Shown in pieces: positions 25,172 to 33,865 of a stretch of DNA of 64,000 bases (its first letter is position 1; every line of letters starts with the position of its first letter). The notes under the pieces are model-generated. The model was not told the DNA's origin and did no database searches. It saw only the letters and a list, made by a program, of their open reading frames with translations. The position numbers were made by a program, and so were the translations under genes. Source of the DNA: Neptunitalea chrysea (GTDB taxonomy: Bacteria; Bacteroidota; Bacteroidia; Flavobacteriales; Flavobacteriaceae); contig NZ_BRVP01000004.1 of assembly GCF_027924145.1 (NCBI RefSeq), forward strand, positions 169,607-233,606, read 5' to 3'.

Positions 25172-27539
25172 CAGAAATGAGATGTTTGTATTTGTTATAT
25201 AAAAAAGAAATAATGAGAAGTAAAACTCCTAAGGATACAAAAACAATGGTTTTTGATATGGTATTTAATGTTTTAAGATCGTAGAAGAATAGTTTTAACA
25301 AGGTGCCTCCAAATAAGACGATGGCTCCAATACGTAGGTGTTTTTTCTTCTTATAAATACCCAATATAATTAGTAACAATGCATAGACACCCCATAATAT
25401 ACTTAGCACAATCTTATAAGACTCTTGCGAATTAAACATAGTTAACCAATTAATCATTTCGCTACTTACCACCCAAATAATCACTGTATGCAAAATTAAA
25501 TCGAATGGAATTTTAAACTCAATTTGCATAAATTCATTATTTCTGTATTTAGACAATCCATAAATTGTTAGGCCTAAAAATAGGAGTGATATATACTTTA
25601 TATAAATAGCAAATTGGTTTATTTCTTCTATTTGATAACTTTTAAGATAGATGTCTCTTACCTCACTTATTTCGTAGAGCCCTTTTGTTAAGAAAAGAAG
25701 AATACCTAAGAGCAACAGACCTAAATTAACGAAGCCAAATAGCTTGTTTTTTAGTTTACCAAAGTTAAAAAATGTCAAACCAGAAATAAATAATAAGGAG
25801 TAGTTGATAATCCAAATAGATTCATAACTATTAAAGAAATGGTTAATGGTATATTTATTAACATTTTTTACAATAGTTGCGTTTGATGATTGTAAATAAT
25901 AGTATAACGATATTTCATTTCTAAACGTAAAGTATAGTGTAATTAAGAATATAAAAGGGATACCATATATTACTATTTGATTTACTATTTTGAGAGATAC
26001 CGAGGCATTGGTATATTTTTTTTGATAATTAATATAAGTAATAAAACCAAATGCACCTGAACATACTAACGAGGAAATAAAATTTCCGTTTAATAACAAA
26101 AGGGGCTTATCATTTCCTAGATAATTTGTTAAAAACCAATTTAGATCCATCCAATCATCCAACAGACTACAGAAAGCGAGTGCTATTAATGGGTAGGCAC
26201 TTCTTTCATAAAATTTGATTTGTTTGGCTCTTCCAATATAGAATAAAATGGTAGCTTCTGCAGCCCATAGCATAGTAACCCATTTACCATCTAACTGTAC
26301 TGGCATAGTAAGTGTAAGGAAGGTTAGCACCAATCCGGTTACCATATAAAATAAGTTTTTGTCAGCCAGTTTTTTACGGTGAATAAGCACACTTACTATA
26401 AAATGTATAATTCCCATCCCTAGTGTAAATAGCCCTAAGAGTTTTGATCCTGTGGTTGTACTATCAAGTGTAGTATATCCGAAACCGTAAAAAAGAAAAC
26501 TATTAAAAAGGATGAGTAAGATATCAACTTGATTGAATTTTTCTTCTCGCCAAAGTTTGTATAATAAAAATACCATGTAGAAGATGGCAAAAAATATAAA
26601 TGCAAATAGGAGGGCAGTTGTAAAGTGTTCATCTGCATTATATGAAGTACTATACCATGTTAAATAGATAAGCCATGTTATACCAAAAGAAGTATAGTAA
26701 AGTAATTTCCAGTATTTTTTTAAGGCGATAACCAAAATTCCGGCGTTGATAATACTGGTATAAGAGAATAAAATGGTAACATTACCAGAGTTGTCACTTA
26801 GTAAAAAAGGTACCGAATACGCCCCAACAAGTCCTATAAGAGCAATGATTTGATTATTGTATTTTAGTGCAGAAAATACCGTAAATAGGGTGAAAATGAG
26901 CATTAATCCAAAAGTAATCTCTTTAGGGATGAGTCCATAATAGGAATAGGCTGCATACGAAATAAAATAGAGAATAGCCATAGAACCACTTAATAGTACG
27001 GCACTAAAATTTTCATATTTTTCTTTTAGCTTAATGGCAAAAACCATAAGCCCCAAACCTGTAATATATCCCAAAATAATGCGAGTTACTGGACTCACTA
27101 ATTCATGTTCTATGGCATATTTAGTTCCTATTGCCACCCCTATGATTAAAATGGCAATGCCTATTTTATTGATTAGATTTTCACCAATAAATTTTTCTAA
27201 ATTACTTTTGTAATCTAGACCTTTAAAAGAGGATGTTTTTGTTAAAGGCTTTTCTTCTATTATTTTAGATGAAGGAACAATAATGTTTTTTTGTAAAGGA
27301 GTACTTTCTATTTCTGTAACCGTTGGTGTTTTTTCAACTCTAGACAATGAAGCCTCTTGCTTGGTTGCTATGTTAGTATCGACTTCAGTATCTTTTGTTT
27401 TTTCTTCCTTAGCAGTTTCCTTTAAGGCAATTAACTCTTGGCGTAAAGAGAAAATTTTACCAGAGATGGAATATTGTTTATCAGCTAAGAGGTTTAACTT
27501 TTCAAGAAGTTTTTGAATCTGTTCTTCATGATCGGTCAT
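25164..27539 (-). CDS. DUF2339 multispanning membrane protein
   Basis: A 791-residue inner-membrane protein. The first 110 residues are cytoplasmic: a coiled-coil start (EEQIQKLLEKLNLLADKQYS) and a charged low-complexity linker. FIGENLINKIGIAILIIGVA opens the DUF2339 region, followed by some 20 or more hydrophobic segments to the C-terminus. No transport or enzyme function is established for the family. Its stop overlaps the DUF3999 start by 8 bp. No intact -7 element was seen directly upstream; TATTTTTTG at about 27583 has one base too many. Confidence 0.87.
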   Translation of the reverse strand: MTDHEEQIQKLLEKLNLLADKQYSISGKIFSLRQELIALKETAKEEKTKDTEVDTNIATKQEASLSRVEKTPTVTEIESTPLQKNIIVPSSKIIEEKPLTKTSSFKGLDYKSNLEKFIGENLINKIGIAILIIGVAIGTKYAIEHELVSPVTRIILGYITGLGLMVFAIKLKEKYENFSAVLLSGSMAILYFISYAAYSYYGLIPKEITFGLMLIFTLFTVFSALKYNNQIIALIGLVGAYSVPFLLSDNSGNVTILFSYTSIINAGILVIALKKYWKLLYYTSFGITWLIYLTWYSTSYNADEHFTTALLFAFIFFAIFYMVFLLYKLWREEKFNQVDILLILFNSFLFYGFGYTTLDSTTTGSKLLGLFTLGMGIIHFIVSVLIHRKKLADKNLFYMVTGLVLTFLTLTMPVQLDGKWVTMLWAAEATILFYIGRAKQIKFYERSAYPLIALAFCSLLDDWMDLNWFLTNYLGNDKPLLLLNGNFISSLVCSGAFGFITYINYQKKYTNASVSLKIVNQIVIYGIPFIFLITLYFTFRNEISLYYYLQSSNATIVKNVNKYTINHFFNSYESIWIINYSLLFISGLTFFNFGKLKNKLFGFVNLGLLLLGILLFLTKGLYEISEVRDIYLKSYQIEEINQFAIYIKYISLLFLGLTIYGLSKYRNNEFMQIEFKIPFDLILHTVIIWVVSSEMINWLTMFNSQESYKIVLSILWGVYALLLIILGIYKKKKHLRIGAIVLFGGTLLKLFFYDLKTLNTISKTIVFVSLGVLLLIISFLYNKYKHLISDE

Positions 27540-27624
27540 AGGTTTATATGTTGGTTAGTTTATAATAACGTTAAAAGTACAAAAAATAGTATTTTTATAA
27601 GTGTCTGTTTGTGCTGTAAATAAA

Positions 27625-27655
27625 AAGCTCTCGAGAAATAATTTCTCGAGAGCTT
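27625..27655. terminator. Strong hairpin terminator downstream of the carbohydrate-binding pseudogene
   Basis: AAGCTCTCGAGAAAT and ATTTCTCGAGAGCTT form a near-perfect palindrome of two 15-base arms with one central base. On minus it follows the pseudogene and ends in TTTTTA, isolating the DUF2339 gene. Confidence 0.7.
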
Positions 27656-27680
27656 CCTGAATTAAGGTTATATAGAATTA

Positions 27681-28980
27681 TTAATTTATAGTGATTATAG
27701 TGTTAGATACTGTAAACGTAGTGTAGGTTGTTCCTCCACTGTACGTTGCATTTGTGTAATACCCATCCTCTTCGGTACCCGAAGTGCGATGGTGTAGGTT
27801 TCTCCTTCGGTTAAATCAGAAGATGAGAACGCCAACGACTGATAGGTTTTAGAAGGGGCAAATGTAAGTATGTTAGTTCCGCTGGAATCTGATATATTAA
27901 TTAGGGTGTTTGCCTGTTTAGAAGAATTAAATTTTATCAGAAGGGCATTTTGAGCAGAACCCTGACTTGCTGTTTGAGCCATACCAGACGATCCTGTAGC
28001 TACAAAAGTACCTCCGTTTACGGTAAAACTATCATCATAATCTACAGCACCATTACCGTTGTTGGTAGGGCTATTTACCAGTAGTGTACCGTTTATCATA
28101 ATAATAGAACCATTGGCATCTATTCCGTCACCAGAAGCAGTAACAGCAGTATAACCACCAACAATATACATGGTATTGTCAAAGTCATCTCCTGCAGCGT
28201 TAATACCATCATCACTAGATGTTATCTTATTCGTACCTCCTGCAATAATTACAATAGCACCTTCTATACCTTCGTACGATTTGGTAACGGTTATAGTACC
28301 GTCATAAATAGCAGTGCTATTATCTGCATGTAAGGCATCATCTCCTGTTGCAAGATTTAAAGTACCTCCATTAATCACCAAGGCATCATTAGAATTAAAA
28401 GTATCATCCGCAGAGTCTATGGTAAGCGTCCTGTCATCAACAATAATGTATGTTTCAGCTTTAATTCCTTTTGCAGAATCAGTATCATCTCCTAAAACAA
28501 CACTGCTTCCGCCACCTGTGGTTATGTCAATAATACCACTGGCAATTAAGGCGTCAGATTCAGCTTGTATACCGTCATTCAAGGCATCAATAGTAATATC
28601 AGAATTTAAAATATAGATGTATCCATAAGTAGTATCATCATCGTTATCAGATTTTAATCCGTCACCTGATGAGGTAATATCAATGGTAGCATCTTCAATG
28701 ACTAAGTAATCTTTACCTCGTATACCGTCATCAGTTGCAGTAACATTTATAATTGCACCGTCGTTAATAAGTAGTCCATCTTTACTGGCTATACCATCGT
28801 TATAATTTCCTGTAACAGTTAAGGTACCGCTACCAGTAATAGTTAAATCAGTTTTACTAAAAAAAGCACCATTAGGTTCGTCATCATCATCTTCGAATAC
28901 ATATCGGTATCATTACTACAAGACATCAAGAGAATTAGTAATGAACATAAAAACGGTTTTATAAAATATCTTACTTCCAT
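27681..28980 (-). pseudogene. Carbohydrate-binding-domain lipoprotein (Cthe_2159 type), deleted and frameshifted
   Basis: The start ATG 28980 gives a lipoprotein signal ending LLILLMSCSND, but after about 26 codons the frame is lost. The correct frame resumes at 28898 with YVFEDDDDEPNGAFFSK and continues through beta-helical repeats (NDGIASKDGL, DDGIRGKDYL, DGIQAES, and a run of D-G-I-x-A turns). Relatives carry roughly 100 residues between these points, so an internal out-of-frame deletion is likely. Near 27787 a second lesion (apparently a lost G) diverts the frame; restoring it gives SGTEEDGYYTNATYSGGTTY and a stop at 27681. The intact family (PF14262) binds polysaccharide such as polygalacturonate. 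Confidence 0.65.
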
Positions 28981-29025
28981 AAGTTTAAACAATTATTTAA
29001 ACTTTAAATTACGCGATGTATTTTA

Positions 29026-29472
29026 TCAATTATTCTTATTTCGACCAAACAGGAATTTAGCAAGACTAATAAGTCCATTTCCTATAGATTTTTTAGAGAA
29101 AAAAGTAGGTATACTCATAGCTGTTAACAAAGAAATACAAGCAGATGTGCCTAATGCACCACCGTACCCACTAAAAAAGGCACTTGTATTTAAGAAAATA
29201 ATAGAAAAAATAATACCTGAAATGGCTATAATTATATAGTTGTTAACCACCTTATGAGAGACCATACCAATAAATGAAGCCCCTATAAATACTATCGGAA
29301 TTTTTTGAGAAAGTGTCTCGTTTAAGATTTCAGGAAACAAATAAAAAAACAATGCTACTACAAAAGATAGCAATGCAGACGCTCTCACTGCTCCTTGTTT
29401 TAAATGTGTATTCACATAAAAAGTTAGCACTGCACCTAATATGCCTGTAATGATAAGAATTATAGAATTCAT
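29026..29472 (-). CDS. Small integral membrane protein, paralogue of the next gene
   Basis: A 148-residue membrane protein with about four or five hydrophobic helices and a basic C-terminal tail (FFSKKSIGNGLISLAKFLFG, then RNKNN). Its central part, GASFIGMVSHKVVNNY, and SGYGGALGT line up with GAFVGMSGTNVASSL and TGVGGKLGT of the adjacent upstream gene, so the two are duplicates or halves of one unit. No named family is recognised. Its ATG overlaps the stop of the upstream gene by 4 bp (ATGA), indicating equal expression. Confidence 0.7.
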   Translation of the reverse strand: MNSIILIITGILGAVLTFYVNTHLKQGAVRASALLSFVVALFFYLFPEILNETLSQKIPIVFIGASFIGMVSHKVVNNYIIIAISGIIFSIIFLNTSAFFSGYGGALGTSACISLLTAMSIPTFFSKKSIGNGLISLAKFLFGRNKNN

Positions 29473-30029
29473 TGAGATAATAGAAAAAAGATAAATGAGG
29501 TTAAGGCTACACCACCAAAGGCTAAGGTTCCTAATTTTCCGCCAACTCCTGTAAAGAGACTTTTACTAAGACTTAAAAAGATGGCAGTAATAATACTTGC
29601 TGTTATAATAAATGCTAATGAAGAGGCTACATTAGTACCGCTCATTCCTACAAAAGCGCCACAATAAAGTGCCGGAGGGAGTGATTTTAAGTATTCAGAT
29701 TTTTTGTTTAAATGCGGAATAAATGAAGCTGCTAGCCCAAAACCTGAAGCAGCCAATACAGGCCCCAAGCCGGTATCTACATTTAAAAAATAGGTGCATA
29801 GAGCACCTACAGGTACCCACAAGGTTACCAAAAACTTTTCGTATAAATGATCATGATGATGTAATGGGAGTTTTGTGTATCCTATTAATACCATTATTCC
29901 AATTATAGAGATTGTTATAAATACCCAAATCGAGGCTCTGTTTTCATACACAATGGTATATAGTAAGGCTAATTGTAAAAATAAAAAAAGTAGTATGGTA
30001 CTTATTTTTATTATTTTGGTTTTGTTCAT
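29469..30029 (-). CDS. Small integral membrane protein, paralogue of the preceding entry
   Basis: A 186-residue membrane protein with five or six hydrophobic helices. Its last 75 residues share with the downstream gene the ordered motif G-A-x-F-(V/I)-G-M, a helix, F-(L/F)-(T/S)-G-x-G-G-x-L-G-T and a final hydrophobic helix. The N-terminal two helices are an addition. A histidine cluster LPLHHHDHLYEK lies between helices near residues 55-66 and could bind metal. I cannot name a function. The first gene of an isolated two-gene operon. Confidence 0.7.
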   Translation of the reverse strand: MNKTKIIKISTILLFLFLQLALLYTIVYENRASIWVFITISIIGIMVLIGYTKLPLHHHDHLYEKFLVTLWVPVGALCTYFLNVDTGLGPVLAASGFGLAASFIPHLNKKSEYLKSLPPALYCGAFVGMSGTNVASSLAFIITASIITAIFLSLSKSLFTGVGGKLGTLAFGGVALTSFIFFLLSQ

Positions 30030-30149
30030 AAAGCAAAAATCATAAAAAAACTATTGACAATTAAATTTTTACAATGGTTTTTGGCTTTTGTAAAAGCAGT
30101 ACTTGATAAGATGTCACAGTTGCATGGATAAAATGTAAGTAGTAGTTTT

Positions 30150-30285
30150 ATAAAAAATCTTTCTGCGTTATCTCATGAATATATTTTTAGTGATACCATA
30201 TGTGGTTGTGGTATTTTCGGGTGTTGTTCAAGGACTTACAGTGGATAAGTTGGTGAAGGGCTTACAAATAAAATCTGAGGAGTAA
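30150..30285 (+). pseudogene. Remnant of a CPA1-type Na+/H+ antiporter (C-terminal end only)
   Basis: The last 36 codons, from an ATG at 30175 to the stop at 30285, read IPYVVVVFSGVVQGLTVDKL, then VKGLQIKSEE. This is the conserved last transmembrane segment of NhaP/CPA1 antiporters (consensus T-Y-x-V-V-V-F-S-I-x-V-Q-G-L-T). One frame over, 30156-30180 reads NLSALSHEY, the sequence expected just before it; removing one T from the run near 30181 joins them. Nothing upstream resembles the rest of the antiporter, so about 90 percent has been lost. It abuts the next gene's ATG. Confidence 0.55.
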
Positions 30286-30987
30286 ATGAAAAAATGTAGA
30301 GTACATTATTTGCAACATGAACCTTTTGAAGGTATTGGATGTATAGCCAAGTGGGGTGGTGAACGTGACTACGAGGTTACTGGAACACATTTTTATAAAG
30401 GAGATGTATTACCACAACCAAATGATGTGGATTTGTTAGTGGTTATGGGAGGTCCCATGAATATTTATAAAGAAGATAAACACCCCTGGCTTAAAGATGA
30501 AAAGGTGTTTATTAAGGAGGTTATAGGCTTGGGTAAATATATGGTAGGTATATGTTTAGGGGCGCAACTTATAGCAGATGTATTAGGAGCTAAAGTAATT
30601 AAGAATCCGGTGAAAGAAATAGGTTGGTATCCGCTACAATTTAATTCGGTAGCTAAAGAAATGCCGTTATTTAAGAATATCCCTGAAGAATTCTTGGTTT
30701 TGCATTGGCATGGAGATACATTTGAAATTCCCGAAGGAGCGGTTCATTTAGCGAGTTCTGAAAACTGTGTACATCAGGCTTATTTGTACAATGAGAAAGT
30801 TTTAGGTTTTCAGTTTCATATAGAAGTTACACAGGAGTCTTTGGTTGCAATGATAGAAGAAATGAATGATGAATTGAATGAAGGAGGACCGTTTGTACAA
30901 GATATTTATCAAATGCATGAAGGCGCCAATTATATAGTAGCTTGTAATGGTTATATGTTTGGTATTTTAGATAGATTGCTAATGTAG
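30286..30987 (+). CDS. Type 1 glutamine amidotransferase (GMP-synthase-like)
   Basis: A 233-residue class I glutamine amidotransferase domain protein. The nucleophile elbow is GICLGAQLIAD (Cys about 89), and the His/Glu of the triad are in GFQFHIEVTQES. VVMGGPMNIYKEDKHPWL and EIGWYPLQF are typical of the stand-alone GATase family related to the GMP synthase glutaminase. It would release ammonia from glutamine or act on gamma-glutamyl compounds; no synthase partner is next to it. It starts immediately after the antiporter remnant. Confidence 0.88.
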   Translation: MKKCRVHYLQHEPFEGIGCIAKWGGERDYEVTGTHFYKGDVLPQPNDVDLLVVMGGPMNIYKEDKHPWLKDEKVFIKEVIGLGKYMVGICLGAQLIADVLGAKVIKNPVKEIGWYPLQFNSVAKEMPLFKNIPEEFLVLHWHGDTFEIPEGAVHLASSENCVHQAYLYNEKVLGFQFHIEVTQESLVAMIEEMNDELNEGGPFVQDIYQMHEGANYIVACNGYMFGILDRLLM

Positions 30988-31104
30988 AAGAAGACTGATA
31001 TAGAGTTTTTATATATGCCAAGGAAGAATGTTATGAATAACGCTATGTTTGAATTTTACAGGGTTTAGTTTGTTTTATACAACTAATTACTTGTTCGGAA
31101 GCTG

Positions 31105-31112
31105 TACTTTTG
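31105..31112 (+). promoter_or_regulatory. -7 element for the first AraC regulator
   Basis: TACTTTTG matches TAnnTTTG and lies 33 bp before the ATG. The same octamer precedes the first SDR gene at 32105. No -33 TTTG at normal spacing. Confidence 0.4.
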
Positions 31113-31145
31113 CTATTTGGTTAATGTATTGATTATATTTAAGGT

Positions 31146-32045
31146 ATGGTGAAAATGCAGTCGATAGAAGAGTTTCATAAAGAAAAGGCAAAATGGTTAC
31201 CCAAAAATCTTAGTCAAGAGTTAGGGCAATTTAATGTTTTTAAATTGGAAGAACGTGGATCTTGTAGTCCTAATCCTGTGCATTATCAGCGTAGAGATTT
31301 TTATAAGATTGCTGTGTCTAGTGGTACTTATGTGTATCATTATGCAGATAAGAGTATTAAAGCGGACGGTCCTACCTTAATGTTTTTCAATCCGCAGGTA
31401 CCATATACCTATGAGGCATTCCCTGGAGGTTCATTGGGGTACTTTTGCATCTTTAGAGATGAGTTTTTCACAGAGCATATACGTAATGGTATTCATACGT
31501 TGCCTATGTTTATTCCGGGAAATAATCCTTCTTATAAATTAACCGAAGCGCAGTTTACAATTGTGTCTGGTATATTTGACAAAATGCTGAATGAAATAAA
31601 TTCTGATTATAAATATAAATACGATTTGATTAGAAATTATGTGACCGAACTGATTCATTTTGCTTTAAAAGTACAACCTACTGAAACATTATATGAGCAA
31701 ACAGATGCCAACTCAAGAATCACGGCAGTATTTACAGAATTATTAGAACGACAGTTTCCTATAGAATCATTGTCTCAAAGATATACCATGCGTTCTGCTA
31801 AAGATTTTGCATCGCAATTGTCGGTACATGTAAATCATCTTAATAGAGCTATACGTGCTACTACAGGGAAAACCACTACAGAACATATATCAGAACGTTT
31901 GACTAGTGAGGCCAAAGCCTTATTAAAGCATACCTCATGGAATGTTTCTGAAATAAGTTATGTGCTAGGATTTGATGATCCTACACATTTTAATCATTTC
32001 TTTAAAAAGCAGACAGCTACTACGCCTACCCAATATAGAAGGTGA
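31146..32045 (+). CDS. AraC-family transcriptional regulator
   Basis: A 299-residue regulator with an N-terminal cupin-like sensor (about 30-170; YKIAVSSGTYVYHYADKSI) and a C-terminal AraC-type double helix-turn-helix (about 200-299): SAKDFASQLSVHVNHLNRAI and the second helix set SEISYVLGFDDPTHFNHFFK. It probably activates the two short-chain dehydrogenase genes that start 93 bp downstream in the same direction. An ATG 9 bp later is an equally good start. Effector unknown. Confidence 0.92.
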   Translation: MVKMQSIEEFHKEKAKWLPKNLSQELGQFNVFKLEERGSCSPNPVHYQRRDFYKIAVSSGTYVYHYADKSIKADGPTLMFFNPQVPYTYEAFPGGSLGYFCIFRDEFFTEHIRNGIHTLPMFIPGNNPSYKLTEAQFTIVSGIFDKMLNEINSDYKYKYDLIRNYVTELIHFALKVQPTETLYEQTDANSRITAVFTELLERQFPIESLSQRYTMRSAKDFASQLSVHVNHLNRAIRATTGKTTTEHISERLTSEAKALLKHTSWNVSEISYVLGFDDPTHFNHFFKKQTATTPTQYRR

Positions 32046-32104
32046 TTGTTTGAATTATACAAGTAACCGTTTGATACGCTCAATGAGCTTGTAGTTTTGG
32101 CTAC

Positions 32105-32112
32105 TACTTTTG
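32105..32112 (+). promoter_or_regulatory. -7 element for the tandem SDR genes
   Basis: TACTTTTG, identical to the element before the neighbouring AraC gene, 26 bp before the ATG. The weak -33 is consistent with a promoter that needs an activator. Confidence 0.45.
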
Positions 32113-32138
32113 TTTTATAATTAACAAATAAAAGAATT

Positions 32139-32993
32139 ATGAAAAAAGTATGGTTTATAACGGGAGCTTCTAAAGGGCTTGGGCTTGCGTTGGCAAAAAA
32201 ACTAATTTGGAATGACTATAGGGTAGTCGCCACTTCTAGAAATATCTCTGGCTTAGAAAAGGCAATAGGAGAAACTTCTGATAATTTTTTACCTATAGAG
32301 ATGTGTATTACAGATACTGCTGATGTCTCTAAAGCAATTCAGACTGCTAAGGAGTATTTTGGTCAGATTGATGTGGTTGTAAATAATGCAGGTTATGGGG
32401 TAACAGGAGCATTGGAAGAACTTACTGACGAAGAAGTTAAAGAAAATTTTAATGTAAATGTATTTGGTGCTATCAACGTAATACGTTCTGTTATGCCTAT
32501 TTTACGAGCTCAAGGAACCGGACATATTTTTAATATTGCCTCTGTTGGCGGTTTTTATGGAAATTTTCCAGGATGGGGAGTGTATTGTGCTACGAAGTTT
32601 GCAGTACATGGATTCACAGAGTCGTTGGCTGCAGAAATTAAAGAATTTGGGTTATTGGCCACAGTAGTATCTCCTGGATATTTTAGAACAGCGTTTTTAA
32701 CATCAGGTTCTATGACTACACCTAATAATGAGATGGAGGTTTATACCAAAGTAAGAGCATCGCAAAAACTTCATGCAGATCAAATAAATAATAATCAGCC
32801 AGGTGATCCTGAAAAAGCTGCTGATGTACTTATCAAGGTAGCCAAAATGGAAAATCCTCCATTACATCTTTTCTTAGGTGAAGATGCTTACCAATTGGTA
32901 GATACGAAAATAGAAACTTTGAAAAAAGATTTAAAACTTATGAAAGGTAGCGCAGATGCTACAAATTTTAGTTTAAACTTAAGTAAAAATTAA
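32139..32993 (+). CDS. Short-chain dehydrogenase/reductase, copy 1
   Basis: A 284-residue classical SDR with Rossmann motif TGASKGLG (8-15), NNAG (82-85), catalytic S135, Y149 and K153. The Y-C-A-T-K-F-A-V and VSPGYFRTAFL segments are typical of the flavobacterial oxidoreductases of the DltE-like group. The substrate is unknown, probably a small carbonyl compound with NADP(H). It is paralogous to the gene 11 bp downstream and lies behind an AraC regulator. Confidence 0.93.
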   Translation: MKKVWFITGASKGLGLALAKKLIWNDYRVVATSRNISGLEKAIGETSDNFLPIEMCITDTADVSKAIQTAKEYFGQIDVVVNNAGYGVTGALEELTDEEVKENFNVNVFGAINVIRSVMPILRAQGTGHIFNIASVGGFYGNFPGWGVYCATKFAVHGFTESLAAEIKEFGLLATVVSPGYFRTAFLTSGSMTTPNNEMEVYTKVRASQKLHADQINNNQPGDPEKAADVLIKVAKMENPPLHLFLGEDAYQLVDTKIETLKKDLKLMKGSADATNFSLNLSKN

Positions 32994-33004
32994 AAACATG
33001 CACC

Positions 33005-33838
33005 ATGAAAAATGAAGTATGGTTAGTAACTGGAACCTCTAAAGGTTTTGGGCTATCCTTAGTAAAAAAGTTAATAGAACAAGGCTACAAGGTAGCAGCA
33101 ACAAGCAGAAATATTGCAGCTTTAAAAGACGTGGTAAAGGTTAATACGGCCAACTTTTTACCTTTAGAAGTAGATTTAATTAGTGAGCTGTCTATAGCGG
33201 AAGCAGTGGCTAAAACTGTTGCTACTTTTGGGGAGTTAAATGTGGTTGTTAATAATGCAGGATACGGAATTGGAGGCACTATTGAAGAATTAAGCACAAG
33301 TGAGATACAGCAGAGTTTTGGGATTAATGTTTTTGCACCCATTACGGTAATGCAAAAAGTGTTACCCATTTTCAGAAAACAAAAGTCTGGTGGTTATATT
33401 ATAAATATATCTTCTATAGCGGGCTTTAATGCTACTGCCGGCTGGGCTATGTATGCAGCTACTAAATTTGCCTTAACAGGAATGACGGAAGTATTAGCAA
33501 TGGATTTAGAGGGTATGGGGATTTATACCACGGTGGTAGCGCCAGGAGCGTTTAGAACAGCTTTTTTAAGCTCCGATTCTTTGGTGTTGTCTGAAAATAA
33601 AATTGAAGATTATACTGCTGTAAGAGCTTCCCATGAAAAATATGCAACTATGGATGGTAAACAATTAGGAAATCCAGATAAAGCAGCTGATGTTTTTATT
33701 GACTTATCTAAAATGGAGGTACCTCCCGTAAGGTTGTTTATGGGAACAGATTCTTATAATAGAGCTAAGAATAAAATTAGCATATTAACGGAAGAATTGG
33801 AAAACCTGAAACATATAAGTGAGAAAACAGATTATTAA
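33005..33838 (+). CDS. Short-chain dehydrogenase/reductase, copy 2
   Basis: A 277-residue SDR aligned along its whole length with the preceding gene: TGTSKGFG (9-16), NNAG (83-86), S136/S137, Y150 and K154, and VAPGAFRTAFLSSDS against VSPGYFRTAFLTSGS. The pair arose by tandem duplication and has since diverged, so the two may act on different substrates or as a heteromer. The stop lies inside the left arm of a strong terminator. Confidence 0.93.
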   Translation: MKNEVWLVTGTSKGFGLSLVKKLIEQGYKVAATSRNIAALKDVVKVNTANFLPLEVDLISELSIAEAVAKTVATFGELNVVVNNAGYGIGGTIEELSTSEIQQSFGINVFAPITVMQKVLPIFRKQKSGGYIINISSIAGFNATAGWAMYAATKFALTGMTEVLAMDLEGMGIYTTVVAPGAFRTAFLSSDSLVLSENKIEDYTAVRASHEKYATMDGKQLGNPDKAADVFIDLSKMEVPPVRLFMGTDSYNRAKNKISILTEELENLKHISEKTDY

Positions 33839-33865
33839 AAAAAGCCCTTATTTAGGGCTTTTTTT
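33837..33865. terminator. Bidirectional terminator, SDR pair / DUF2809
   Basis: Seven A then GCCCT, a 5-nt TATTT loop, AGGGC then seven T: a 12-bp stem with U-tracts on both strands between convergent genes. Confidence 0.88.

Noticed and set aside
28981..29004. AAGTTTAAA/TTTAAACTT hairpin between the membrane pair and the carbohydrate-binding pseudogene
   Set aside because: The stem is almost entirely A/T; it may help termination but cannot be told from background.
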